A stretch of DNA of 64,000 bases, taken from Brevibacillus sedimenti. GTDB lineage: Bacteria > Bacillota > Bacilli > Brevibacillales > Brevibacillaceae. The notes beneath the pieces were generated by a model that was not told the origin of the DNA, did not search any database, and worked only from the letters and a program-made list of their open reading frames with translations. The stretch lies in the NCBI RefSeq assembly GCF_020923495.1, contig NZ_CP064048.1, positions 1,614,501 to 1,678,500 on the forward strand, given 5' to 3'. Shown in pieces: positions 27,581 through 36,291 of this stretch (within the stretch, counting starts at the first letter, position 1; every line of letters starts with the position of its first letter). The position numbers were made by a program, and so were the translations under genes.

Positions 27581-28783
27581 TTATTGTCCCGCTTCGCCGA
27601 TAAACTCGGCTTTCTCTTTGCCGAACTTGTAGATATACACCTGGGAGTGCTTGTTGTCTCCCTTTTCGTCAAAGCTCACTTTGGTAAACAAACCGTTGAA
27701 TTCGCTTGTGGCGCGGATGGCGTTCATCACCTGTTCGCGCGTCGGCTTTTTGCCGCCGTTTTCCTTGATCGCCTGCTCGATGCCGTTCAGAGCGACCAGG
27801 GTTGCGTCATAGGCAAACGGAGAAAATGCGCCCGGTTCCTTGTTGAATGCCGATTTGAACCGTTCCACCCACTTCTTGCCTTCCTCCTGGGAGCGGATGT
27901 CGCTGACCACGGTTGCGTAGACGATGCCTTCTGCGGCAGGTCCGGCGATTTTGTACATGTCGTTCGACTCCAGCCCTTCACCGCCCATGAATTGGCCCGT
28001 GTAGCCCTTCTCGCGGGCCTGCTTGGCGATGATTCCCAGCTCGGCGTACATGCCGCCGTAGAAGACGAGGTCGGGCTTGTGTGCCACCAGTTGGTTCACG
28101 ATTGCGCTGTAGTCTTTTTCGCCGGGGTTGATGCCTTCATAGGCCACCTCTTTCACACCCAGCTCTTTGAACGCCTTGCGCACCTCATCGGCCAGCCCCT
28201 GTCCGTACGCGGTCTTGTCGTGGGCGATGTAGACGGTGGTAATGCCCATCTTTTCCTTGGCGTATTTGGCTGCTGCCGGCGCGATCTGGTCGTTGCGCGC
28301 CACCAGGCGGTTTACGCTCTTTTTGCCTGCTTCCGTCAGTTCAACGCCGGTGTTGGCCGGAGAGATCATCGCAAGTTTGCCTTCCTCGTACTTGACGGAC
28401 GAGGGGATGGCGACACCGGTGTTGTAGTGGCCGATCACGGCGTATACATCCGGGTCGGCGATCAGCATTTCCGCATTGGAGACGCCGATTTTCGGGTCTG
28501 CCTGGTCGTCCTGCGGGAAGAGCTGCAGGTCAAAGCCCAGCTTTTTGAAGTCTTCCATGCGGTCCTGGACGGCCAACTGCGCCCCCAGCTTGATCCCGTC
28601 GCCCTCCAGCGACTGCGTGCCGGACAGCGGGCTTTGCGTGGCGATTTTGATAACGTTGGAGCCGGCGTTTCCGCCGCTGCCTTCATTGCCTCCCGAAGAA
28701 GTGGAATTGCCCCCGCCGCAGCCAGCAACGAGCGAACCTGCCAGCAATCCGGCAAGCAACAAGCGAACGGTTTGTGATTTCAT
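27581..28783 (-). CDS. livJ: Branched-chain amino acid ABC transporter binding lipoprotein LivJ
   Basis: A 400-residue type I periplasmic-binding-fold lipoprotein. The signal ends in GLLAGSLVAGCGGG, and a Gly/Ser/Asn-rich linker follows. The mature domain IKIATQSPLSGTQSLEGDGIKLGAQLAV is typical of LivJ/LivK. ISPANTGVELTEAGKKSVNRLVARND and the YDATLVALNGIEQAIKE end are also family features. It is monocistronic, on the opposite strand and 10 kb from livHMGF, but it is the only LivJ-type protein in the window and is the likely partner of that importer. Confidence 0.9.
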   Translation of the reverse strand: MKSQTVRLLLAGLLAGSLVAGCGGGNSTSSGGNEGSGGNAGSNVIKIATQSPLSGTQSLEGDGIKLGAQLAVQDRMEDFKKLGFDLQLFPQDDQADPKIGVSNAEMLIADPDVYAVIGHYNTGVAIPSSVKYEEGKLAMISPANTGVELTEAGKKSVNRLVARNDQIAPAAAKYAKEKMGITTVYIAHDKTAYGQGLADEVRKAFKELGVKEVAYEGINPGEKDYSAIVNQLVAHKPDLVFYGGMYAELGIIAKQAREKGYTGQFMGGEGLESNDMYKIAGPAAEGIVYATVVSDIRSQEEGKKWVERFKSAFNKEPGAFSPFAYDATLVALNGIEQAIKENGGKKPTREQVMNAIRATSEFNGLFTKVSFDEKGDNKHSQVYIYKFGKEKAEFIGEAGQ

Positions 28784-28915
28784 GACGTAACCCCCATATC
28801 ATTTGTGAGAAATATATTTTTCTCTAACATATCAGGATATAGCATATACGTCAATGAATATTCCGTATTGTGTGAAAATGGAAATTGTTTTGGACATAAA
28901 CGGTCGGCGCGCAGC

Positions 28916-28941
28916 AAAAAAGTCCCGGGATGACCGGGACT
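28916..28941 (-). terminator. Intrinsic terminator after the two-component operon
   Basis: On the minus strand AGTCCCGG and CCGGGACT form a perfect stem with a 5-base loop, followed by TTTTTT. The histidine kinase stop is about 20 bases upstream. Confidence 0.92.
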
Positions 28942-28959
28942 TCAATTCATTCCGGAAGT

Positions 28960-30372
28960 CTATTTTCTGTCAACCGGCAGCGTCACCGTAAAACAGGGGC
29001 CGTCCGCCTCATTTCGCACGGAAATGCTTCCGCCGTGGGCTTCGAAGACGGCGCGGGCGATGGCCAGACCGAGGCCGTGCTTGCCCGATTTGCCTTTGCG
29101 AAAACGCTGGAACAGATGGGGCAGCAGGGCTTCCTCGATGGGCGGCCCGTCATTGGAGATGGTGACGGTCACCGTATCGCCCGTCTGGGTACCGGTGATC
29201 GTCAGCCGGCTGTTTGCGTAGCGGAGTTGATTTTCCAGGATGTTGACGAACGCCGTGCTGAGCTGTTCGCCGTCTCCTTCCAGCACCAGCGCAGCAGGCA
29301 GGCGCAGTTCCCAGTTGACGGCCGGGTTGAGCACAGAGAGGCGCTGCTGCAGGAGGCTGAACATTTCCGCCAAATCGACGCGCCCCATCTGCATCATCTG
29401 GGAGACCGACTCGATCTTCGTCAGGTAGAGGAGCTGACCCACTACCTTTTCCAGCCGCTTGCTCTCTTCCATGATGATCTCCAGCCCTTTTTCCGCCTGC
29501 GGGCCTTTAAACACGCCTTCCAGCAGGCCGTGGGCATACCCCTGTATCGCCATGATCGGTGTCTTCAACTCGTGCGAGATGTTTTGGATAAAGTGGCGCT
29601 GCGACTCGTCGTATTCCTTCAGTTGGCTTTTCATCGACTCAAACGAGCGGGCCAGCTGGCCAATCTCGTCCTCCCGGTCCATCGTCAGCGGGATGTCGAA
29701 CTGCCGGCGGGCAATCTTTTGGCACGACTCGTCCAAGGTACGCAGCGGTTTGCTCAGATAGCGGCTGAACCAGACAGCCAACAGCCAGCTCACCAGCAGC
29801 AGAATAATGAAGATGATCATAAACTGGCGGGTCAAGAGCGCATTGATCTGGTTCAGTTCCCGCTCCTTGGAGAAGAGGACGAGGTAGTAGGGAAAGCCGT
29901 GGTAATCCATCAGCTTGCTGACAAACAGGTAGTCCTCCCCGCCCCGTTCGAGCGTGCCGTGCTGCAGTCGGTTCCGGGGAAAGGAGGACGCCCCCCTGAA
30001 CAGGTCGACTGTGTCCTCGTAGGAGAGATTGTCTGTCAAGCGCTTGCCCAGCACATGGCCGTCCGCGGAAAAGACGATCATGTCAAACGAGTATTCATAG
30101 CGCGACAGGAGCAATTGCAAAAAGTAGGGAGCGGCCGCGGGAACGGGGAGCAGCTCGTTGTGCTCGTTGAAGGCGATGTGTTCCGACAGGGTGTAGAACT
30201 CTTCCTCCAAAAGGGCATACGTGTTGTTGACCAGATAATGCTTGACGGCAAAGGGATAGACGATGCCCACGCCGATCCCCAGCACGCTGGTCAGCAGCAT
30301 GAACAAGATCAATATCTGCCGGGAGAGCGGCAGGTTTTTCAAACGGAATTTATTCATCATGGGATTCATCAC
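28960..30372 (-). CDS. Two-component sensor histidine kinase
   Basis: A 470-residue membrane kinase. TM1 is about residues 17-38 (SRQILILFMLLTSVLGIGVGI), followed by an extracellular sensing domain of about 125 residues, and TM2 is near 167-187 (FMIIFIILLLVSWLLAVWFS). HAMP follows (SRYLSKPLRTLDESCQKIARR), then HisKA with the phosphoacceptor His in FIQNISHELKTPIMAIQGY. The HATPase has an N box (FVNILENQLRYA) and G boxes (ISNDGPPI, GKHGLGLAIAR). It overlaps the response regulator by 4 bases. The stimulus is unknown; nearby transporters or envelope stress are possible. Confidence 0.92.
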   Translation of the reverse strand: MMNPMMNKFRLKNLPLSRQILILFMLLTSVLGIGVGIVYPFAVKHYLVNNTYALLEEEFYTLSEHIAFNEHNELLPVPAAAPYFLQLLLSRYEYSFDMIVFSADGHVLGKRLTDNLSYEDTVDLFRGASSFPRNRLQHGTLERGGEDYLFVSKLMDYHGFPYYLVLFSKERELNQINALLTRQFMIIFIILLLVSWLLAVWFSRYLSKPLRTLDESCQKIARRQFDIPLTMDREDEIGQLARSFESMKSQLKEYDESQRHFIQNISHELKTPIMAIQGYAHGLLEGVFKGPQAEKGLEIIMEESKRLEKVVGQLLYLTKIESVSQMMQMGRVDLAEMFSLLQQRLSVLNPAVNWELRLPAALVLEGDGEQLSTAFVNILENQLRYANSRLTITGTQTGDTVTVTISNDGPPIEEALLPHLFQRFRKGKSGKHGLGLAIARAVFEAHGGSISVRNEADGPCFTVTLPVDRK

Positions 30373-31073
30373 GGCCGGGTCAAACGGTAGCCGAAGCCAT
30401 AGACGGTCTCCAGCGGGAATTTGGGCATTTTTTTGCGGATGCGTTTGACCAGGTCATCCACCGCCCGGTCCGATCCGATGTAATCCTCTCCCCAGATGGC
30501 CGTCAAGATTTGTTCCCGGTTCAGGGCAAGCCCCTGGTTGTGCAGGAGGTAGATGATCAGTTCAAACTCCTTGGTGGTCAACTCGATCAGGTTGTCCCCT
30601 TCCTTGACCAGCCGGCCTTTCTCCGAAATCAGGTACGGCCCTACCGCGACCCAATCCTGGTACGCCTGCGGCTGGGCTGCTGCGAGGACTGGCCCTTTTT
30701 CGTACGTGCGCTGCAGCAATTTTTGCACCCGGATGACCAGTTCCCTGGGCAAAAACGGTTTGGCCAGATAGTCGTCGCTGCCCAGCTCCAGCCCGATGAT
30801 TTTGTCGATGTCCTGATCCCGGGCGGAGATGAAAATGATCGGCACGTCCGATTTGCTGCGTATCAACCGCAGGAGCTCGTATCCGTCAATGTCGGGCAGC
30901 ATGATGTCCAAAATCCAGATGTGGGGCTGTTCCGGCTCGTCCAGCACCGGCAGCACGTCGGCCCCGCTGGAAAACGCCCTGACCCGGAAACCGGCGCTTT
31001 CCAGGTAGGACTGCAAAAGCCCCAGCAGATTGGTTTCGTCGTCCACGAGATAGACGAGGTAGGGAGTCTGCAT
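30369..31073 (-). CDS. OmpR/PhoB-type response regulator
   Basis: A 234-residue regulator. The receiver domain has the acidic pair in YLVDDETNLLGLL and the phosphoacceptor Asp in IWILDIMLPDIDGYELL (near residue 55), with FISARD and LAKPFLPREL further on. The C-terminal winged helix (ELTTKEFELIIYLLHNQGLALNREQIL, ending TVYGFGYRL) is the OmpR/PhoB type. GAGGAATG precedes the ATG. It is the first gene of the pair and probably controls this operon or a neighbour. Confidence 0.93.
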   Translation of the reverse strand: MQTPYLVYLVDDETNLLGLLQSYLESAGFRVRAFSSGADVLPVLDEPEQPHIWILDIMLPDIDGYELLRLIRSKSDVPIIFISARDQDIDKIIGLELGSDDYLAKPFLPRELVIRVQKLLQRTYEKGPVLAAAQPQAYQDWVAVGPYLISEKGRLVKEGDNLIELTTKEFELIIYLLHNQGLALNREQILTAIWGEDYIGSDRAVDDLVKRIRKKMPKFPLETVYGFGYRLTRP

Positions 31074-31242
31074 GGTTCATTCCTCGCTTTGCCTCAGTCG
31101 TTTGGTAACATTGTAGCACAGCGCCGTTGGTGATGTGTGGGAGGGGCGTATGAGAATCGTGCAAAACGTGTGGAAGCAGGATTCTCCTGTCACGCGCAGA
31201 AAAGAGAGGAAGGCAATGAGAAAACTGGAAAGGAGCGCTCCC

Positions 31243-32289
31243 ATGCGAAGACGCACACCATTCATGTTGACGCTGCTGACTCTGGCGCTGCTCACGGCGT
31301 GTACCGGAAAACCGGGCGACACCACGCCCCAGCCGGAGCAACCGCCCGCTCCCCATGTAGAAACACCTCCGACCGAACAGCCGAAATACGCTTACACCGC
31401 CCCGTTTACCGGTCTGGGAAGCCCGGTGAAGCTGGAACAGCGGCCGATCATGGTGATGATCAACAACGCGCCGGCTGCGCGTCCGCAGTCCGGGTTGAAT
31501 CAGGCAGACCTGGTGTACGAGGTGCTGGCGGAGGGGGAAATGACCCGTTTTCTCGCTGTCTTTCACAGCCAGCGGCCGGACGTGATCGGCCCGGTACGCA
31601 GCATTCGCCAGTATTTTATCGAGATTGGCGTCGGCCTGGACGCCGTGCTCGTACACGCGGGCGGCAGCCCGGAAGCACTGGCGACGCTGGCACGTTCCGA
31701 CTACAGTCATCTGGACGAGATTCCCAACGGCCGTTATTTTTGGCGGGAAACGTTTCGCAACCCGCCGCATAATCTCTACACCAAGCCCGACCTGATCGAG
31801 CAGGCGATCCGCGACAAGGGCATGCGGACGAACAGCGATCTGCCGCGGATGTCCTTTTTGCCGGCTGATGCTGAGATTACCGGGGGAGAGCCGGCCAGTC
31901 AGATCGACATCACGTTCCATCGCCTGAACAAGGCAGCTTTTCAGTACGACAATGAAAAGAAAAAATACCTGCGTCTGACCGACGGCAAGCCGCACCTCGA
32001 CCTGACAACCGGCGAGCAGTTATCCGCCACCAACGTGCTGGTTATCGCCGCCCGACACCGCGTGCTGGACAAGGAAGGACGGCGCCAGGTGGATGTAGTC
32101 GGCCCGGGTGACGGCTATCTGTTTGAACAGGGAATGGCGCGCAAGATCAAGTGGAAGCGGCAGGGCGGCATCATTCGCGCGTATGAGGACGCGGCCATGA
32201 CCAAGGAACTGCCGCTGCTGCCGGGCAACACGTGGGTGGAGATCGTCCCCAACGCACCATCGCTGTCCCACTATGTGAAATACCAATAA
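31243..32289 (+). CDS. yerB: YerB family lipoprotein (DUF3048)
   Basis: A 348-residue lipoprotein. The signal TLLTLALLTACTGK gives a lipid-modified Cys, and a Pro-rich linker (TTPQPEQPPAPHVETPPTEQP) follows. The DUF3048 domain has PIMVMINNAPAARPQSGLNQADLVYE, GEMTRFLAVFH and GPVRSIRQYFIEIG, all hallmarks. The ATG at 31243 is chosen because AAAGGAG lies 7 bases upstream; a longer frame begins 108 bases earlier without a ribosome site. It heads the yerB-yerC-pcrB cluster as in B. subtilis. The function is unknown. Confidence 0.9.
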   Translation: MRRRTPFMLTLLTLALLTACTGKPGDTTPQPEQPPAPHVETPPTEQPKYAYTAPFTGLGSPVKLEQRPIMVMINNAPAARPQSGLNQADLVYEVLAEGEMTRFLAVFHSQRPDVIGPVRSIRQYFIEIGVGLDAVLVHAGGSPEALATLARSDYSHLDEIPNGRYFWRETFRNPPHNLYTKPDLIEQAIRDKGMRTNSDLPRMSFLPADAEITGGEPASQIDITFHRLNKAAFQYDNEKKKYLRLTDGKPHLDLTTGEQLSATNVLVIAARHRVLDKEGRRQVDVVGPGDGYLFEQGMARKIKWKRQGGIIRAYEDAAMTKELPLLPGNTWVEIVPNAPSLSHYVKYQ

Positions 32290-32399
32290 GGGCTTGCGAA
32301 GTGGCGCCATATCTTCTAAGATTAGAATAGCCTTAGGGCTTTAGTGCTTGAAAATTTTACAGTGAAAAACATTCCCTGCGAAATGATGGGGTGATTGTG

Positions 32400-32690
32400 A
32401 TGCAATTGGAAAAATTGAAAGGCAAAGGGATCGAGCAGCTTTTTGAAGCGATTCTCTCCCTGGAAACCATCGAGGAGTGCTATCGCTTTTTCGACGATCT
32501 CTGTACCGTGAACGAAATGCAGTCGCTGGCGCAGCGCCTGGAAGTGGCCCGCATGCTGCGCAAGGGGTACACGTACAACCAGATCGAAGCGGAGACAGGA
32601 GCGAGCACGGCGACCATCTCCCGTGTGAAGCGCTGTCTGAACTACGGCAACGACGGCTACCAACTGGCGCTGGAGCGGATCGGCAAGTAG
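32400..32690 (+). CDS. yerC: YerC/TrpR-like DNA-binding protein
   Basis: A 96-residue helical protein of the TrpR-like YerC/YecD family. MQSLAQRLEVARMLRKGYTYNQIEAETGASTATISRVKRCLNYG contains the helix-turn-helix and matches the TrpR fold. The start may be the ATG at 32400 or a GTG at 32391. Conserved place between yerB and pcrB supports orthology. Its target is not known. Confidence 0.9.
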   Translation: MQLEKLKGKGIEQLFEAILSLETIEECYRFFDDLCTVNEMQSLAQRLEVARMLRKGYTYNQIEAETGASTATISRVKRCLNYGNDGYQLALERIGK

Positions 32691-32708
32691 AGTGGGAGGC
32701 AGACATCG

Positions 32709-33410
32709 GTGATTGACTATCGTGGCTGGCGCCATACCTTCAAACTGGACCCGGACAAAACGATTGGCGACGAGGCATTGGAAGCGTTGTGCGAGTCGGG
32801 GACGGATGCGATCATCGTCGGCGGCACCTATGGCGTGACGTACGACAACACGCTGGAGTTGATGGCACGGGTCCGCCGCTACGCGGTCCCGGCCGTGTTG
32901 GAAATCTCCTCGCTGGATGCGGTAGTGCCCGGCTTTGACGCCTATTTCATACCACTGGTGCTCAACGCGGGCGATCCGGACTGGATCTTTGCGCCGCATG
33001 TCTCCGGCCTGAAGGCGTACGGTTCCTACATCCACTGGGAAGAGATCTTCACGGAAGGCTACCTGATCGCCAACCCCGAGGCTAGCGTGGCGCAGTTGAC
33101 CAAGGCCCGCCCAATCGCAGACAGCGACGAGGCCAAAGCATATGCCCAGGTGGCGGCAAACATTTGCCGCCTGCCCATCGTCTATGTGGAGTACAGCGGC
33201 ACCTACGGCGACCCGGAACTGGTCCGGGCGTGCCGGGCGGGAGCCGAAGGGGCGCATCTGTTTTACGGCGGCGGCATCCGCACACCGCAGCAGGCGGCGG
33301 AGATGGCGGCGATCGCCGACACGGTCGTGGTGGGCAACGTGATCTACGACGACTTGCAGGCGGCGCTCGCGACGGTTGCCGCTGTCAAAGGCGTGCAGAA
33401 GCAGCGGTAA
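32709..33410 (+). CDS. pcrB: Heptaprenylglyceryl phosphate synthase
   Basis: PcrB is a TIM-barrel prenyltransferase that links heptaprenyl diphosphate to sn-glycerol-1-phosphate, giving an archaea-like ether lipid. The protein is 233 residues. It has the N-terminal HTFKLDPDKTI, VGGTYGVTYDNT, YVEYSGTYGD and FYGGGIRTPQQA, which bind the phosphate of G1P. The GTG at 32709 follows GGGAGG. It ends the yerBC-pcrB unit with a strong terminator behind. In B. subtilis pcrA follows directly; here three small transcription units intervene. Confidence 0.93.
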   Translation: MIDYRGWRHTFKLDPDKTIGDEALEALCESGTDAIIVGGTYGVTYDNTLELMARVRRYAVPAVLEISSLDAVVPGFDAYFIPLVLNAGDPDWIFAPHVSGLKAYGSYIHWEEIFTEGYLIANPEASVAQLTKARPIADSDEAKAYAQVAANICRLPIVYVEYSGTYGDPELVRACRAGAEGAHLFYGGGIRTPQQAAEMAAIADTVVVGNVIYDDLQAALATVAAVKGVQKQR

Positions 33411-33417
33411 GGGAAAA

Positions 33418-33445
33418 GGAGACTCATTGATGAGTCTCCTTTCAG
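33418..33445 (+). terminator. Intrinsic terminator after pcrB
   Basis: GGAGACTCA and TGAGTCTCC form a perfect 9-bp stem with a TTGA loop, followed by TTTCAGTTT. Confidence 0.88.
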
Positions 33446-33537
33446 TTTGTAGACAAAGTCCATGGCGCATGGGTGATCGGGCCCGCTCGCTCTCTTGACG
33501 CCCAGCAAAGAAGTGGATGATGTCCGCTCCAAGACGT

Positions 33538-33608
33538 GACGCGGGCAGGGGGCAAACATCTGGGTGTTTCGACGAAGTGAGACTTGTGCCCCCTGTTTTT
33601 CCCGCGTC
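33538..33608. other. Long imperfect hairpin in the pcrB downstream gap
   Basis: GACGCGGG and AGGGGGCA on the left pair with TGCCCCCT and CCCGCGTC on the right, separated by a 32-base loop. On the plus strand GTTTTT lies inside the right arm. It could be a terminator for either side or a structured RNA; no family was recognised. Confidence 0.4.
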
Positions 33609-33633
33609 TTTCGTTTTTCCGCTGGGCAGGTCG

Positions 33634-34009
33634 TCAAAGGAGCTCATCGTAACCCGCTCGGTCTATTTCAAAGTCCAGTGACCCTTCGACAAATCGGTAA
33701 CCGCCCGCCAATACTTCCGGAATCTCTGCAAACAGGCCCAACTGGTCCTGGAATGCGGACAAATCGGCAATGACCAGGCTCTTTTGTTGGTAGTAATGGG
33801 ATTCCATATCCGGACGATCCGTTCGTTGATAGACAAGGTAAGCCGTTCCTGGCGAAAATTGCTTTTCCGGTTCGACCAATTCCTGATCAGCCTTTGTCAT
33901 CGCGGTCTGCATGCGCTCTTCCTTGCCGACGATCCGGGCCTGTTCGATTTTGTACGAGAAACGTCCGCTCACCATCTCCTTTTTTTGCCTTCTCGATGAA
34001 ATCTGTCAT
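33634..34009 (-). pseudogene. Small hypothetical protein, frameshifted at an A7 run
   Basis: The longest intact frame (113 codons from an ATG at 33975) has no usable ribosome site. An excellent AGGAAGGAGG lies just ahead of another ATG at 34009. That frame reads MTDFIEKAKK and then hits a run of seven A (minus strand, 33980-33986). Deleting one A joins it to KEMVSGRFSYKIEQARIVGKEE and gives one smooth 124-residue protein. The product is soluble, acidic at the C-terminus (YRFVEGSLDFEIDRAGYDELL) and contains YLVYQRTDRPDMESHYYQQ. I do not recognise the family. It could be a broken gene, slippage-decoded, or a sequencing error. Confidence 0.6.
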
Positions 34010-34207
34010 CTCGTTGCCTCCTTCCTCCCATTTATTAGATAGCCGGACTCGCGAAATGGTTTTTTATTTCACCTGAAAATGTGGAAAAAATTCCAATAAT
34101 CAACAAACTTTTGTGTTACGATGTTGGTAAACGGCAAACGGCCAAAATCTGTGTGTTTCCATTGGGGAAGTGCCGATTATGAACTAGACAAAATGCCGTC
34201 CGGCACC

Positions 34208-34241
34208 AAAAAAAGGGCGCCCGTATTCCGTGGGGCGACCC
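34208..34241 (-). terminator. Intrinsic terminator after glpQ
   Basis: On the minus strand GGGTCGCCC pairs with GGGCGCCC (one bulge), followed by TTTTTTT. Confidence 0.82.
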
Positions 34242-34281
34242 TTTGTCTGCTTTGCCCGACGCCGGGTGTGGCAGATGGCGC

Positions 34282-35118
34282 TTATCTGCGATGGCTGGAG
34301 GGCACATAATCCGGAAAGTCGGTAATGATGCCGTCAACGCCCGCAATCAGCAGCGGATTCACCTCGGCCCGTTTGCGCACGGTCCAGGCGAAGACCTGCA
34401 TGCCGCGTTCGTGGATGCGGTCGGTCAGATCGGCGGTCACCAGATTGCGGCTGGGGTTCACGTAGTTGGCGTAGGTCGCAAACTCGTCCAGCATCGCGTC
34501 TGTCAAATGACTCGCCTTGTTGGTCAGCACACCGATCGGTATGTCCGGCAGGAGCTTGTGAAACCGTTTCAGCGATTCAAAATGGAAGGACTGCACGATA
34601 ACCTTTGCGCTGCGTGCCTTATCCATGCCGCGCTTCTGCAGGGCGTCGGCCACCTTGCTTTCTACACCGGGATACAGCTCCGGCGACTTCAGCTCGATCA
34701 GGATGCCGATTTTGCCGCGGAATTCGTCCAGCACCTGGTCAAGGGTAGGGATCGGTTCCCCGGCAAAGGCGGAGTGGAAGAAACGGCCCGCATCCAGCCT
34801 GAGCATCTCCTTGAGGGTGAGGGCGCCTACGCGGCCGGTGCCGTTGGTCGTCCGATCGACCGTATTGTCGTGGATGACCACGAGATGACCGTCCTTGCTG
34901 ACGTGCACGTCAAGCTCGATGTAATCCGCCTTCATCTCCACCGCCTTGCGAAACGCGGCCATGGTGTTCTCCGGTGCGTAGCCGGAAGCCCCCCGGTGTG
35001 CGATCGTTTCCGTCCGGTGGTACGAAAAATCGGATGCGACGGTCAAAACGGCAGCCGGCTGAAGCAGCGCCGTCAACAGGGTGGCGGACAAGGTGATTCC
35101 CGTGCGAAACATGCGCAT
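34282..35118 (-). CDS. glpQ: Secreted glycerophosphodiester phosphodiesterase
   Basis: A 278-residue GDPD enzyme, which splits glycerophosphodiesters into glycerol-3-phosphate and an alcohol. An N-terminal hydrophobic segment (ITLSATLLTALLQPAAVLTVAS) predicts secretion. The core begins TIAHRGASGYAPENTMAAF, with catalytic His and Arg. YIELDVHVSKDGHLVVIHDNTVDRTTNG follows, with the metal-binding Glu and Asp and the second catalytic His. The C-terminal WTVRKRAEVNPLLIAGVDGIITDFPD is standard. It is monocistronic. Confidence 0.91.
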   Translation of the reverse strand: MRMFRTGITLSATLLTALLQPAAVLTVASDFSYHRTETIAHRGASGYAPENTMAAFRKAVEMKADYIELDVHVSKDGHLVVIHDNTVDRTTNGTGRVGALTLKEMLRLDAGRFFHSAFAGEPIPTLDQVLDEFRGKIGILIELKSPELYPGVESKVADALQKRGMDKARSAKVIVQSFHFESLKRFHKLLPDIPIGVLTNKASHLTDAMLDEFATYANYVNPSRNLVTADLTDRIHERGMQVFAWTVRKRAEVNPLLIAGVDGIITDFPDYVPSSHRR

Positions 35119-35256
35119 CTCCTCCCTAGATTATCAGTATGTGAATGTGCGGGTCTTTGGTTGCAGGGGGAAGAAATGTATCGCCCATTCTGTTCACACA
35201 CGAATCCGTAATCGTGTGTGCATGATCCAAAGAGTTGCCGGAAAGGAAGGTAGCAA

Positions 35257-36071
35257 ATGAGACCTGTTGCGCGAAGTCGGTTGCGGCTGGCGGCGGGAGT
35301 GTGCTTCTACCGCCTGAAACGGTACGCAGAGTGGCTGCTGGGGGGAAAGCAGTATTCGCGTGAAAAGCAAAGCGAACTCTTGCCCCATCTGCACATCCGT
35401 CATCAGACGCCGCTCCTGCGTCGGCTCAAGAATGTGGACATGTGGATGCAGCACAACAAAATCATCAATCTGCGCCTGGCTGCCGAACGGCTGAACGGGG
35501 TGATCGTTCGTCCCGGGGAAACCTTTTCCTATTGGCTTGGCGGCTGATCGGCAAGCCGACGCGTAGGAAAGGGTACGTGGAGGGCATGCTGTTGTCACAC
35601 GGCCGCGTCATATCCGGTGTGGGGGGAGGACTGTGCCAGCTGTCCAACCTTGTATACTGGATGACCCTGCACACTCCGCTGACGGTCACGGAGCGGCATC
35701 GGCACGGCTATGACGTGTTTCCCGACGCCAACCGGACCCAGCCGTTCGGCAGCGGGGCCACCTGTTTTTACAACTACCTCGATCTGCAAATCGCCAACCA
35801 GACTCAGCAATCGTTCCAGCTGCACGTGTTTCTCACCGACACTCACCTCGTCGGCGAGTGGAGAGCCGAATACCCTCCCACGCGGCGGTACGAAGTGTAC
35901 GAAAAGGAGCATGCCATTACCCCGGCCATCTGGGGAGGCTACGAGCGAACCAATGTCCTGCACCGCCGGGTGTACACGCTGGACGGAGAATGGCTCGATG
36001 ACGAATTTATCGCGGAAAATCGCGCGATGATGATGTACGAACCGCTGCTGTCGTCCCAGCAATCCCGCTGA
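35257..36071 (+). pseudogene. VanW family protein, disrupted by a 5-bp tandem duplication
   Basis: The ATG at 35257 (AAGGAAGG upstream) opens a VanW-type protein. Its first half ends IVRPGETFSYW and then stops early. The second half continues in another frame: RLIGKPTRRKGYVEGM, ISGVGGGLCQLSNLVYW and HRHGYDVFPDANRTQPFGSGAT, all VanW hallmarks. At the junction the sequence TTGGC occurs twice in tandem (35532-35536 and 35537-35541); removing one copy restores YWRLIG and an open frame of about 269 residues. This is a slippage duplication and not a homopolymer miscall. VanW-type proteins accompany some glycopeptide-resistance clusters but their role is unknown. No other van genes are nearby. Confidence 0.88.
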
Positions 36072-36127
36072 CAGCGATGCGAGGGGACGTTATGGACTGC
36101 CGGTGATATTGGATGCGCCATGAAAAG

Positions 36128-36165
36128 GACCGCCGCTGCTCCTGCGCGGGTACGGCGGTCTTTCC
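36128..36165 (+). terminator. Terminator-like hairpin before pcrA
   Basis: GACCGCCG (36128-36135) pairs with CGGCGGTC (36153-36160), followed by a short TTTCCGTT. It ends the vanW unit. Confidence 0.65.
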
Positions 36166-36291
36166 GTTGGCAGGGATTGCATGAGCGAGGGATCGGATTC
36201 AACTGGAACTTGCCTTCGATCTGTGCGAAAATAGGAACATATGCTTTCGTTCGGGAGCGCTTTGACAGGCAAGAAAGGTGGACGTATACAT

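Noticed and set aside
28930-30390. A 486-codon plus-strand frame opposite the histidine kinase
   Set aside because: The minus-strand kinase has all family motifs; the plus frame is a composition artefact.
35257-36071. A glycopeptide-resistance cluster suggested by the VanW-type gene
   Set aside because: No vanHAX, vanRS or vanY genes are near; VanW-type proteins are widespread in Firmicutes outside resistance.
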